Of a DNA stretch of 17,500 nucleotides, positions 1 to 10,354 are shown in pieces. Both the position numbers and the translations under genes were made by a program. Under the pieces are notes generated by a model. That model saw nothing but the letters and a program-made list of their open reading frames with translations. It was not told the origin of the DNA and did no database searches. Source of the DNA: Leptospira alexanderi serovar Manhao 3 str. L 60 (lineage in GTDB: Bacteria > Spirochaetota > Leptospiria > Leptospirales > Leptospiraceae). Positions within the stretch are counted from its first letter, which is position 1, and every line of letters begins with the position of its first letter. The stretch is taken from positions 1-17,500 of the forward strand of contig NZ_AHMT02000053.1 of assembly GCF_000243815.2 (NCBI RefSeq), given 5' to 3'.

Positions 1-1270
<1,270 letters not shown>

Positions 1271-1300
1271 GAGATCACTTTTTCAGGGACGACTAGATAC

Positions 1301-1419
1301 CAACTCCCCACAACGCGCCCCTTAGGAAGCGTTGTGTTGAGTTATACCTTTCGCGACCTAAACACCGACCCATAGGAAGGTGTTTGCTGAGTTTTCTTCG
1401 AGCGACCCGTAGGGAGTTG
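1301..1419. repeat. Covarying hairpin cluster 1 (two units inside an outer stem)
   Basis: Unit a has 8-bp arms CACAACGC (1309-1316) and GCGTTGTG (1329-1336) around the 12-nt loop GCCCCTTAGGAA. Unit b has 7-bp arms AAACACC (1360-1366) and GGTGTTT (1379-1385) around the loop GACCCATAGGAA. A third loop-like 12-mer, GACCCGTAGGGA, lies at 1404-1415. CAACTCCC (1301-1308) can pair with GGGAGTTG (1412-1419), which encloses both units in a three-way-junction shape. The loop is conserved while the arms are unrelated, so complementarity has been maintained. No protein-coding function is seen here. Confidence 0.75.
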
Positions 1420-1429
1420 AGACATTATT

Positions 1430-1498
1430 ATTCCGATAAACAATAATCGGAATTCAATAAATTGCTCTCTACGGATCGCAATTTAGGAAGCGTTGTGC
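1430..1498. repeat. Hairpins of cluster 1, continued (inverted unit d plus half unit)
   Basis: ATTCCGAT (1430-1437) pairs with ATCGGAAT (1446-1453). Next comes unit d: arms at 1458-1465 and 1478-1485 (8 bp) with loop TCTCTACGGATC (1466-1477). The reverse complement of that loop, GATCCGTAGAGA, belongs to the same consensus as units a and b, so unit d is inverted. TTAGGAAGCGTTGTG immediately follows; it is the right half of a unit like the one at 15707-15730, including the same trailing CCTGAGTTTCCCC, but without its left arm. Confidence 0.7.
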
Positions 1499-1574
1499 CT
1501 GAGTTTCCCCTGATTTTGGGTGGGAGTCTGTTGAAAAAGAGATGCAATATTTCTGAACGAGTTAGATTTGCGCA

Positions 1575-1755
1575 ATGGCAAAGTTCAAGAACACGGACCC
1601 GAATCAACTTAGGATGCATGTTTTAGACTTTCAGGAATTGATCGGAGAGGGGCATCCGATCCACGGATTTAAGAAAGTTATAGATCGTTTAGATTTTGAG
1701 AATTTTGAAAAGAATTACCAAAACGATGAAACAGGTCGACCTGCAATATCACCTA
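1575..1755 (+). pseudogene. IS1182-like transposase, N-terminal fragment
   Basis: About 60 codons from ATG 1575. They carry the IS1182-type N-terminal pattern: a KNTDPNQL start, then LIGEGHPIHGF and KVIDRLDF, ending in GRPAISP, where the family normally continues into the catalytic region. The reading breaks at the TA dinucleotide at 1754-1755, where an 89-bp MITE begins. No clear continuation of the transposase was recognised on the far side of the MITE, so most of the gene is missing. The fragment has no catalytic residues and cannot be functional. Family assignment is from pattern recognition and could be another IS1182/IS5-like group. Confidence 0.72.
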
Positions 1756-1844
1756 CTCATCCCTACATAATAGAGTGTCCAAAATTCTACATCTAAACGG
1801 GGATTTGTGCTAAAATTGGCGGTACTCCTTTATGTAGAGATCAA
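1756..1844 (+). mobile_element. 89-bp MITE, copy A (IS630-type ends)
   Basis: Starts CTCATCCCTACATAATAGAG and ends with CCTTTATGTAGAGATCAA, giving imperfect terminal inverted repeats of about 24 nt. It is flanked by TA on both sides (1754-1755 and 1845-1846). There is no coding capacity. It is nearly identical to the inverted copy at 6819-6907, differing mainly around CTACATC versus CTGCGTC and in the end bases. The ends resemble those of the IS630 element at 8719-9793. Confidence 0.88.
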
Positions 1845-2127
1845 TATAGAAATACATTATTTATATGCATGCAGAGGGGTTCTTTGTATCAACCCACCTA
1901 TCTGGGAATTCGAAGCGATGCGGACGAAAACGACTGCGATTTAAATCAGCTTAAGCACAAAAACGTTTCATGAAAATGTAATGAAATTCGTTGACGACTT
2001 TTTATTAGATTATACTTTTATAAACCTACTTGGTTTATACGTAAAACAGTCGATCGATATTTTGACACTCGATGGACGATGCGGCAACTCAGTAAAATAA
2101 ATTCCTTTTTTTGTATTTGAAAATATA
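1845..2127. other. Intergenic stretch with no recognised gene
   Basis: AT-rich sequence between MITE A and the inverted repeat at 2128. Short reading frames exist but none has a convincing start, ribosome binding site or family resemblance. It may be leftover sequence from insertion-sequence decay. Confidence 0.5.
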
Positions 2128-2189
2128 GATTGTGTCGTGTAATTGATCGATTACCGAAATTTTTTCTTTTATTTTTACACGACACAATC
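2128..2189. repeat. Perfect 15-bp inverted repeat, possible terminator region
   Basis: GATTGTGTCGTGTAA (2128-2142) is the exact reverse complement of TTACACGACACAATC (2175-2189), with a 32-nt AT-rich spacer. It lies about 70 bp beyond the stop of the lipoprotein gene encoded on the minus strand, so it could form a strong hairpin at the end of that transcript. It lacks a T tract on the minus strand, and there is no clear target duplication to make it a mobile element. Confidence 0.6.
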
Positions 2190-2256
2190 CAGATGTTTCA
2201 AGCAACGTTTTTCGGGCGGTTTAAAATCTCATTTGATCCCCGACGAATATTTGGAA

Positions 2257-3729
<1,473 letters not shown>

Positions 3730-3864
3730 TCAGTATACTTTCTACTCTTCGACTAAGAAAAATCCAGGGTTTTTTAAAGAGAAATCCTGGGAAGAGTAGG
3801 GTGTTTTACCCTATTCGAAAAAAGAATTAGGAAATGAGTACTTCCCTATAAGGGTCGTTGTTAC

Positions 3865-4086
3865 ATGCCATCATATTTAGCATCTGATCGAAAATGTGAA
3901 AAATCTTTTAGATTACCTCATGTAGGTGGAGATAAAGCACTACCTGGCATACAAGAAATATTGAAAACAGAACGGAATAGATTTCTAAATAAGAATCAAA
4001 CAACTGAAGAACTTGAACGTTTTCGGTATGATTCTACCAATATAAAAGATTTAATAAATGCTATAATAAAAGTTAAAGGAAAATAA
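3865..4086 (+). CDS. Small hypothetical protein, putative cassette gene
   Basis: 73 residues, not recognised. The protein is charged and soluble, with no signal peptide or membrane segment; it begins MPSYLASDRKCEKSF and ends INAIIKVKGK. The ribosome binding site is weak (AAGGG about 11 nt before ATG), and an in-frame TGA lies 10 codons upstream. Its TAA stop is only 2 nt before the attC-like repeat at 4089, the arrangement expected of an integron gene cassette. It may be a fragment of a longer gene. It is AT-rich like the neighbouring vapBC pair. Confidence 0.5.
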   Translation: MPSYLASDRKCEKSFRLPHVGGDKALPGIQEILKTERNRFLNKNQTTEELERFRYDSTNIKDLINAIIKVKGK

Positions 4087-4088
4087 CC

Positions 4089-4271
4089 GCCCAACTTCAT
4101 CTCCTCACTTCGTTCGCCACTGGCAGTTCCCGCTCAGACGCACTCCGAGCTTCGCACATTGCTTTGTCGCTCGGCTTGCAAGATGTTCGTAAAGGCTTAT
4201 TCAAGCCTCATGCCAACTCCTCGCACACAGTCACTTGGACATGCAACGCCGAGGAGCCTACTTCATTAGGC
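4089..4271 (+). repeat. attC-like recombination-site repeat 1
   Basis: Starts with an R''-like box GCCCAAC (4089-4095), a 5-nt spacer and an L''-like CTCCTC (4101-4106). It ends with an L'-like GAGGAG (4251-4256), an 8-nt spacer and an R'-like ATTAGGC (4265-4271). The outer boxes are complementary to each other and so are the inner ones, with unpaired spacers of unequal length, as in integron attC sites. The interior shares blocks with the repeat at 10179-10331, such as CGCACATTG and CCTCRTGCCAAC. The length of 183 bp is long for attC. Confidence 0.6.
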
Positions 4272-4319
4272 GCAAGCGTCGAAAATGATCGCGAAATTCA
4301 AGCGTTCAGAGAAAAAATC

Positions 4320-4357
4320 TTGAAATACGTATAGAATATAATATTCTATACGTAGGA
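4320..4357 (+). promoter_or_regulatory. Promoter and palindromic operator of vapBC-1
   Basis: A perfect odd palindrome of 29 bp (4326-4354; 14-bp arms TACGTATAGAATAT and its complement around one central base) lies just upstream of the antitoxin gene. A TTGAAA (4320-4325), 16-nt spacer and TATTCT (4342-4347) would put transcription inside it, and a TATAAT also occurs at 4337-4342. An AGGA at 4354-4357 lies 7 nt before ATG 4365. The layout fits autorepression by the antitoxin, which is usual for toxin-antitoxin operons. Confidence 0.72.
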
Positions 4358-4364
4358 TTATTTC

Positions 4365-4634
4365 ATGACTACTAAATTAACTTTGTCTATTGAAAAGACC
4401 GTTATTGAGAAAGCTAAAAAATATGCGCAGAAAAGACATAAAAGCTTATCTAACATTATTGAAGATTACTTGGTTGAATTAACAAAAGAATCTGAACGTG
4501 GACAAAAAGTAGAAACGAAGGCTCAGGATTTAGCTCCAATAACAAAAAGTCTGGCAGGACTTTTAAAAGGCAAAGAATACATAGATATTAAAGAGGATAA
4601 AGCTGCCTATTTGAGAAAGAAGCATGGCCTCTAA
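4365..4634 (+). CDS. VapB-type antitoxin (ribbon-helix-helix, DUF6364-like)
   Basis: 89-residue antitoxin expected to bind and inhibit the downstream PIN toxin and to repress its own operon. The first 40 residues, TTKLTLSIEKTVIEKAKKYA then SLSNIIEDYL, have the ribbon-helix-helix pattern: an alternating beta strand followed by two helices. The charged C-terminal tail (KGKEYIDIKEDKAAYLRKKHG) would wrap the toxin. Its stop overlaps the toxin start by 11 bp (4624-4634), so the two are translationally coupled. A palindromic operator and a good AGGA site sit upstream. The pair is followed by an attC-like repeat, so it may be a mobile cassette; toxin-antitoxin modules are typical cargo of large chromosomal integrons. 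Confidence 0.85.
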   Translation: MTTKLTLSIEKTVIEKAKKYAQKRHKSLSNIIEDYLVELTKESERGQKVETKAQDLAPITKSLAGLLKGKEYIDIKEDKAAYLRKKHGL

Positions 4635-5046
4635 AAAGAAAGTATTCTTAGATTCAGATGTCATAATTGATTTTTTGTATAGTCGACCTGAAGGTTTTGA
4701 ATATTCGGCTCAAGTATTTAATTTGATCGAATTAGGTAGGATACAAGGTTATATTTCATCATTAATTATATGGAATATTTTCTATTTATTGAAGAAATTT
4801 CTCGGACATAAAGAAGCTTTAAATAAAGTAAAGTCACTTCGAATTTTAATCAACATATTAAGTGTGGATGATAAGATTATCGATTTAGCACTTGATTCAG
4901 ATATCAAAGACTTCGAGGATTCAATACAATATCATGTCGCAAAAAGAGAAAGGATTCGAATCTTTCTAACTAGAAATAAAAAGGATTATCCTAAACATGA
5001 TCTTTCAATTTTAAACTGCGAGGAATTTATAAAATCTCTTCGGTAA
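4624..5046 (+). CDS. VapC-type PIN-domain toxin
   Basis: 140-residue PIN-domain protein, expected to be an Mg-dependent RNase held inactive by the upstream antitoxin. The first acidic motif is VFLDSDVIIDFL (D10, D12), the third is DIKDFEDSIQYHVA (D96, E98, D99), and FLTRNKKDY (residues 114-122) gives the last one. At the position where many VapC proteins have a central Glu there is IIWNIFYLL (N51), as in the PIN_3-like subgroup. Length is normal for VapC. The start overlaps the antitoxin gene by 11 bp. The RNA target cannot be read from sequence. The stop is 16 nt before the R''-like box of the second attC-like repeat. Confidence 0.87.
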   Translation: MASKKKVFLDSDVIIDFLYSRPEGFEYSAQVFNLIELGRIQGYISSLIIWNIFYLLKKFLGHKEALNKVKSLRILINILSVDDKIIDLALDSDIKDFEDSIQYHVAKRERIRIFLTRNKKDYPKHDLSILNCEEFIKSLR

Positions 5047-5062
5047 TTTGCATCGACGCCAC

Positions 5063-5162
5063 GCCTAACTTCGTCTACTCGCGGTGTTGAGGGATCCCGT
5101 TTCGTTTGCCATTCACGATTCCCACTCTGAAATCTAACGTCGATAAGACTATTGCGTTATAA
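5063..5162 (+). repeat. attC-like recombination-site repeat 2
   Basis: R''-like GCCTAAC (5063-5069), 5-nt spacer, L''-like CTACTCG (5075-5081); then L'-like CGATAAG (5141-5147), 8-nt spacer, and a degenerate R'-like GTTATAA (5156-5162). The spacing matches the repeat at 4089-4271, although the right-hand boxes are decayed. At 100 bp it is in the usual attC size range. It follows the vapC stop directly. Confidence 0.5.
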
Positions 5163-5217
5163 CATAGCCGGTCAGGATTTTAGGATCGCCGACATTTATG
5201 CCGGGCGAAATATGCTA

Positions 5218-5306
5218 CTAATCTCTACATAATAGAGTGCCCAGTCTTCTGTCTTAAAATGGGTATTTGTGGTAAAATTGACTGTACTCCTTTATATAGA
5301 GATCAG
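5218..5306 (+). mobile_element. 89-bp MITE, copy C
   Basis: Same length and orientation as copy A but more diverged. It starts CTAATCTCTACATAATAGAG and ends CTCCTTTATATAGAGATCAG, flanked by TA at 5216-5217 and 5307-5308. It inserted about 55 bp beyond the attC-like repeat 2. It has no coding capacity. Confidence 0.88.
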
Positions 5307-5417
5307 TAAAAGTTGCATATTGGAGAAAGATATTGCTGTTTGTTTTTTAAATAATGCCTATATTATTTTTCTCTTTTTATGAAGGGGGCGATGTAAAATG
5401 ATTTATTTTGTTATTCA

Positions 5418-5459
5418 TTGACTTCATTCAAAGCTTTTATAAATTATTAGAGGAGGTGA
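5418..5459 (+). promoter_or_regulatory. Promoter and strong ribosome binding site of the reductase gene
   Basis: TTGACT (5418-5423) is followed after 16 nt by TAAATT (5440-5445), a plausible sigma-70-type promoter. Near-perfect Shine-Dalgarno sequence GAGGAGGTG ends about 7 nt before ATG 5466. It is the strongest ribosome binding site in the window. Confidence 0.6.
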
Positions 5460-5465
5460 AATAAT

Positions 5466-6059
5466 ATGAGAAAAATAATTGTTTTATCATTTATTACATT
5501 AGATGGAGTCATGCAAGCACCTGGTGGACCTGAGGAAGATCCATCGGGTGGTTTCAAGTATGGCGGTTGGACCGCGCCGTATTTTGACGAAGTTTCTGGT
5601 AAGGTCATGGAAAAACAGATGAAACCTACAGATTATCTTTTGGGCAGAAAAACATTTGAGATTTGGGCCGATTACTGGCCTGAACATGCAGACTTTTGGC
5701 CCGGCATCAATGATGGCACAAAATACGTCCTGTCCAAGACTATGAAAAAGTCAGATTGGAAAAATTCAGTATTTCTCGAAAGTTTGACAGATATCGAAAA
5801 GCTCAAAAATTCAGAAGGTTCTGACATTCAAGTTTGGGGTAGTGGTAAGCTCGTTCAGCTGCTGCTTGAGAATGATTTAGTGGATGAGCTATGGCTTAAA
5901 ATATTTCCCGTTACGCTCGGTACGGGCAAACGTTTGTTTGGCGATGGGACCATCCCGGCGGCATTTATATTAATAGAGAGTTCTGTTACGCCAAGTGGAG
6001 TGATTATTGCCAATTACAAGCGAGCCGGAAAAGTTAAGACAGATACTGTTGGAGTTTAA
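5466..6059 (+). CDS. RibD C-terminal / dihydrofolate-reductase-like protein
   Basis: 197-residue cytosolic protein of the RibD_C/DHFR-like fold (YyaP/YwjB-type), a presumed NAD(P)H-dependent reductase of unknown substrate. The N-terminus MRKIIVLSFITLDGVMQAP is the characteristic first strand and substrate loop. TDYLLGRKTFEIWADYWP (about 57-74) and VLSKTM follow. DIQVWGSGKLVQLLLENDLVDEL (about 119-141) is the nucleotide-binding segment, and IFPVTLGTGKRLFG is the conserved C-terminal motif. Length is normal and there are no lesions. It is an isolated gene between MITE C and an IS256 remnant, with its own promoter and an excellent ribosome binding site. This fits horizontally acquired cargo. It should not be called a true folate-pathway DHFR. 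Confidence 0.88.
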   Translation: MRKIIVLSFITLDGVMQAPGGPEEDPSGGFKYGGWTAPYFDEVSGKVMEKQMKPTDYLLGRKTFEIWADYWPEHADFWPGINDGTKYVLSKTMKKSDWKNSVFLESLTDIEKLKNSEGSDIQVWGSGKLVQLLLENDLVDELWLKIFPVTLGTGKRLFGDGTIPAAFILIESSVTPSGVIIANYKRAGKVKTDTVGV

Positions 6060-6100
6060 AGAGAAATAATTGTTTCATTATGGGAATAGAGGATGAGGTA

Positions 6101-6818
6101 GTGTCAGGAATCCTGTGTAAATAACTTTTTTAAAACGAATCCAATTTCAATCGATCTCCGAAAAGAATCGAAAACTGATTCATCGCTTGAACTCGAGCGA
6201 CTCGGCTCTCTAAGGATCGCTCGTCATCCCAATCTTGAATCGGCATGGTCCATTTTTTAGACATATTATTCAAAGCTAAATAGAGAAGCTTGATTGCCGC
6301 CTCATCGTTCGGAAACGAACCCCGATTCTTGATAATCTTTCTTAAGCCCATATTCATGGATTCGATAGCATTTGTAGTGTATATCGCCTTACGAATGTTA
6401 GGTGGATAGGCCAAAAAAGGAATCACCGAATCCCAATTACTTCTCCAAGACTTGCTGATCATCGGATATTGACTGTCCCATTTGGTTGAAAAATCATCAA
6501 GGCTTTTCTTAGCAATTTCTTCCGATGGAGATTTGTAGATGGCCTTTAGGTCGACTACCAACTCTTTCCTCTGTTTGTAAGAAACCCATTTCAAAGAATT
6601 CCTAACCATAGGAACGAAACAAAGTTGAACTTGTGCATTAGGGAAAACTGATATGATTGTATCCGGAAATCCTTTCAATCCGTCGACACAAGCGATTAAG
6701 ATATCTTCAACGCCGCGATTTTTTAAATCGGTTAAAATCTGAAGCCAGAACTTTGCCCCTTCGGTGCGTTCTACCCAAATCCCAAGAATCTCCTTTGTGC
6801 CCTGTAGATTGATTCCTA
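6101..6818 (-). pseudogene. IS256-family transposase, C-terminal half with one element end
   Basis: The frame runs from the junction at about 6816 to a stop at 6130. It reads GINLQGTKEILGIW, EGAKFWLQILTDLKNRGVED and ILIACVDGLKGFPDTI, then YTTNAIESMNMGLRKIIKNRG and a C-terminus ending RLKLDSF. These are the second catalytic Asp region (ACVDGLKG) and the third acidic motif (TNAIESMN) of IS256/Mutator-type transposases. About 228 codons remain of a usual 400 or so. The N-terminal half, with the first catalytic Asp, is gone, cut exactly at the MITE junction. GTGTCAGGAATCCTGTGTAA at 6101 is the surviving end of the element. It is non-functional. Confidence 0.9.
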
Positions 6819-6907
6819 CTGATCTCTACATAAAGGAGTACCGCCAATTTTAGCACAAATCCCCGTTTAGACGCAGAATTTTGGACACTCTATTATGTAG
6901 GGATGAG
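6819..6907 (-). mobile_element. 89-bp MITE, copy B (inverted)
   Basis: On the minus strand it reads like copy A (CTCATCCCTACATAATAGAG ... GATCAG). TA precedes it at 6817-6818, but on the right side the dinucleotide is TG (6908-6909), so the target duplication is mutated or the flank was exchanged. It interrupts the IS256 transposase, whose missing half is not found on the other side, so the MITE marks a deletion or rearrangement boundary. Confidence 0.88.
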
Positions 6908-6920
6908 TGGTCACCTCGTT

Positions 6921-7472
6921 CTACGAATCATGAAGAGCTTTGATCAACTTGATGTATCGGGCATATTCCTCAATTTGTTCCTCGGTATAACCTTCTTCAT
7001 CTAAAACTAACTCATAGCTTTCTATCCACTCTTCAATTGATTTATATATACAACCTATATCGATACGATCTTCTCCCCAATACGAGACAATATGATTCGA
7101 CCCTGAAAAGATAATCGATTTTACAACTGCACCATCTCCAATCTTTGCACCATCTCCAATCTTTGCACCATATCCAATCTTTGCACCATATCCAATCTTT
7201 GTACCATATCCAATCTTTGTACCATATCCAATCTTTGCATTGCTTCCTATTTTTGCACCGTCTCTAATATTTGCATTGAATCCGAATGTCACACTATCTC
7301 CTATATTTGCTCCGTTTCCGATTCTTACATTATATTCGAATACTGCATTGTCTCCGATCTTTGAGCTTTGTGAAATTTTAATATTCCGTTTATATAATTC
7401 TTCTTTATTTGACAGGTCGAATTCTTTCCATCCCTCATCATCTACGTATAGATATATTACGCTCATTTCCAT
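6921..7472 (-). CDS. Hexapeptide-repeat (left-handed beta-helix) protein
   Basis: 183 residues. The centre (about 33-118) is a run of isoleucine-patch hexapeptides, for example KIGDNAVFEYNVRIGNGANI, then six units of KIG(D/Y)G(A/T), which fold as a left-handed beta-helix as in acetyltransferases of the LpxA/DapH type. N-terminal (MSVIYLYVDDEGWKEFD) and C-terminal helical parts (SIEEWIESYELVLDEEGYTE) flank it. No catalytic His or known acyl-carrier site is obvious, so enzymatic activity is uncertain. AGGAG lies 4 nt before ATG 7472 and 10 nt before a second ATG at 7466; either could be used. The almost identical DNA units suggest recent expansion. It lies between insertion-sequence remnants without a recognised operon partner. 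Confidence 0.8.
   Translation of the reverse strand: MEMSVIYLYVDDEGWKEFDLSNKEELYKRNIKISQSSKIGDNAVFEYNVRIGNGANIGDSVTFGFNANIRDGAKIGSNAKIGYGTKIGYGTKIGYGAKIGYGAKIGDGAKIGDGAVVKSIIFSGSNHIVSYWGEDRIDIGCIYKSIEEWIESYELVLDEEGYTEEQIEEYARYIKLIKALHDS
7129..7236 (-). repeat. Six 18-bp tandem repeats inside the hexapeptide gene
   Basis: Six consecutive copies of GCACCATCTCCAATCTTT or close variants (C/A at position 8, C/T at position 2) at 7129, 7147, 7165, 7183, 7201 and 7219. Each encodes one six-residue beta-helix rung on the minus strand. Variation is only at two positions, so homogenisation or recent slippage is likely. Copy changes keep the reading frame. Confidence 0.95.
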
Positions 7473-7584
7473 TCTTCTCCTAATTTTTAAAGTGCCAATG
7501 AAGGTTAGCTTACCTTAGAAGGATCATAATAGCGCATCTAAGAAATAAAGCTATCGAAATTGAAATCGTAATTTTATAACGAAC

Positions 7585-7825
7585 TTACGAGCCTTCTAAA
7601 GCTTTGAAGCCAAGCAAAAAGAAAGGCGCTTGAAAACGGCAATGACAAGTTTGATAGGACGGATAACGATCCGGTATCCGTCCATTGAGCGCCTGTTTGT
7701 AATATTCAAAGAATGCCGTTTAAATGGAACGGCATCGGACGAGGACGATCTTTTCCGTTTTCACGACGTTTAGGTTGAATCATAAGGGATTCTAGTATTT
7801 CCCACTGGGCATTTGTCAAATCCAT
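7585..7825 (-). pseudogene. IS5-family transposase relic (IS427/IS1031-like N-terminus)
   Basis: From ATG 7825 it reads MDLTNAQWEILESLM and QPKRRENGKDRPRP, then HLNGIL, TGA, ILQTGAQWTD. The TGA stands where the family has Trp (NGILWILQTG). After a missing base it continues PDRYPSYQTCHCRFQAPFF. This is the N-terminal helix-turn-helix part of IS5-type transposases; the catalytic domain is absent. One nonsense codon, one frameshift and a large 3' deletion make it dead. It is unrelated in sequence to the IS5-type gene at 1-1270. Confidence 0.8.
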
Positions 7826-7911
7826 TCTCTCAATAGATTGTATTCTCTCTTCAAATACTACTAAAATATCGATTCGTACTTATCAGATGTTGGTTTTTGA
7901 AGTAAAATCAA

Positions 7912-7936
7912 AGATAGCTTGCTATCTAGTTTTTTT
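7912..7936 (+). terminator. Hairpin with T tract, candidate intrinsic terminator
   Basis: AGATAGC (7912-7918) pairs with GCTATCT (7921-7927), followed by AG and seven T. The loop is only 2 nt unless the closing pair opens. No gene ends just upstream on the plus strand, so it may be an orphan or belong to degraded mobile DNA. Apart from this and the IS5 relic, 7473-8063 holds nothing recognised. Confidence 0.45.
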
Positions 7937-8073
7937 CTCAATATATACTCGTGCAGACTCGCGAGTCAATTTTGATCGAGATCTATGTTTTCTTTTTACG
8001 ATTTAATCAATTTCTTTTAAGAGCGCCTTTTCGAAGGAAATATTAATAGTCTGATTCATAAGATAACGTGAGT

Positions 8074-8104
<31 letters not shown>

Positions 8105-8633
8105 TGTCTTTGGATCTCAAATTCAAAGAAGGTTTTTTTGGAAAAAAAGAAAATGCAACTAACCCACTTAATAGATTAACAGCCCGATTGAAAAAGCTTC
8201 GATGTCTAGTATGTTGAATCTGACAGATATTTTTAAGTTCATCATTTACGGATTCAATGATAGCTCTTTTTCTTAAAAGAATTTTATCAACTAAGGGCAT
8301 TAATTTATTTTTCATATTCTTTTTAAGTTTTGTAATGAGTTGAATTCCCTTTTCATAAAGACTTTCAAACAAAGATTGACTGATGTAACCTCTATCTCCG
8401 AAAAGTTTACAGCGCATCCCAAAACTTCATTTTATTTTACCAAAGATCAAGCTGCAAGGTTCTGTTCAGTTCCGGTTTTTTCCATAAGAAAAAATCGAGA
8501 CTGGACAGGTTCTTATGAGAATGGATTCTTCTGTTGTCGCATACTCCAAAGAATCGTAGAATCAATGAACGATATTCCGGAACATTTTCCCAGACAAGAA
8601 TTTGATAGAAAGGAAGCTATGACAGATAACGCG

Positions 8634-8676
<43 letters not shown>

Positions 8677-8718
8677 GAAATTCCGATTTTAAATTCTTTT
8701 TATTTCTATCAGATAATA

Positions 8719-9793
<1,075 letters not shown>

Positions 9794-10178
9794 TAATTTT
9801 TAAATTCTCTATAATGAGAAAGATGAAAACAGACAACAATCGTTGCTACTTCACTCAGGCTTAACTGAAATTTTCGGTTTCTTTTTCGAACCACCGGACA
9901 AAAGTATTTTCACGTTCCAGTTTATTTTTTGTTGTGTACAATAATCGTCTATCGCACAAAATATCTCTGTCAGATCCATATTTAACCCCTTTCTTGCTTG
10001 AAATTTAGTTCAATATGTGATCTGGCGCTTTTCTGTACAAGATTTTTCTCTTTTTTCCTCCTTAGGCCGAACTCACGTTAAGTTATGATTATATATAAAG
10101 ATTATATGTTTATCAGTGTATTTTTCTTATTCATATTCTTTCTACTGCGCCACGGATGTGCGTCCCATCAGCAATTTC

Positions 10179-10331
10179 AGATAACGAAAGAGTTGCCTCG
10201 ACGTTGCGCCCGTAAGCGCTTTAGCGCAATGCGGTTGGCACGAGGTTTGAGCGAGCCTTAGCAAACGATGCGCAAAACAATGTGCGGAGCCGGAGTGAGG
10301 ATTGCATTCGCAATCCCAAACGACGTTAGGC
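10179..10331 (-). repeat. attC-like recombination-site repeat 3
   Basis: On the minus strand, R''-like GCCTAAC (10331-10325) starts 23 nt after the stop of the 238-residue gene. The right side has L'-like CGAGGC, an 8-9-nt spacer and a decayed R'-like GTTATCT (10185-10179). The R'-L' spacer GAAAGAGT (plus strand) is identical to that of repeat 4. Interior blocks (CACTCCGGCTCCGCACATTG, CCTCGTGCCAAC, GCAACGTCGAGG) align with repeat 1. The L'' box is poorly conserved. Between 10081 and 10178 no gene is seen. Confidence 0.55.
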
Positions 10332-10354
10332 GACGTTTTATGAATAGTCAAAAA

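Noticed and set aside
1301..1498. CRISPR-like array
   Set aside because: Repeats are hairpins with different arms, not direct repeats with regular unique spacers, and no cas gene is present.
1905..1972. Possible IS1182 C-terminal remnant to the right of MITE A (a frame reading DADENDCDLNQLKHKN)
   Set aside because: It faintly recalls the DxxxDxNQL segment of IS1182 transposases but is too short, has no supporting flanking sequence, and could be chance.
10142..10351. Open frame of 69 codons on the minus strand
   Set aside because: It lies wholly over the attC-like repeat 3 and has no ribosome binding site or family pattern; it is repeat translation.
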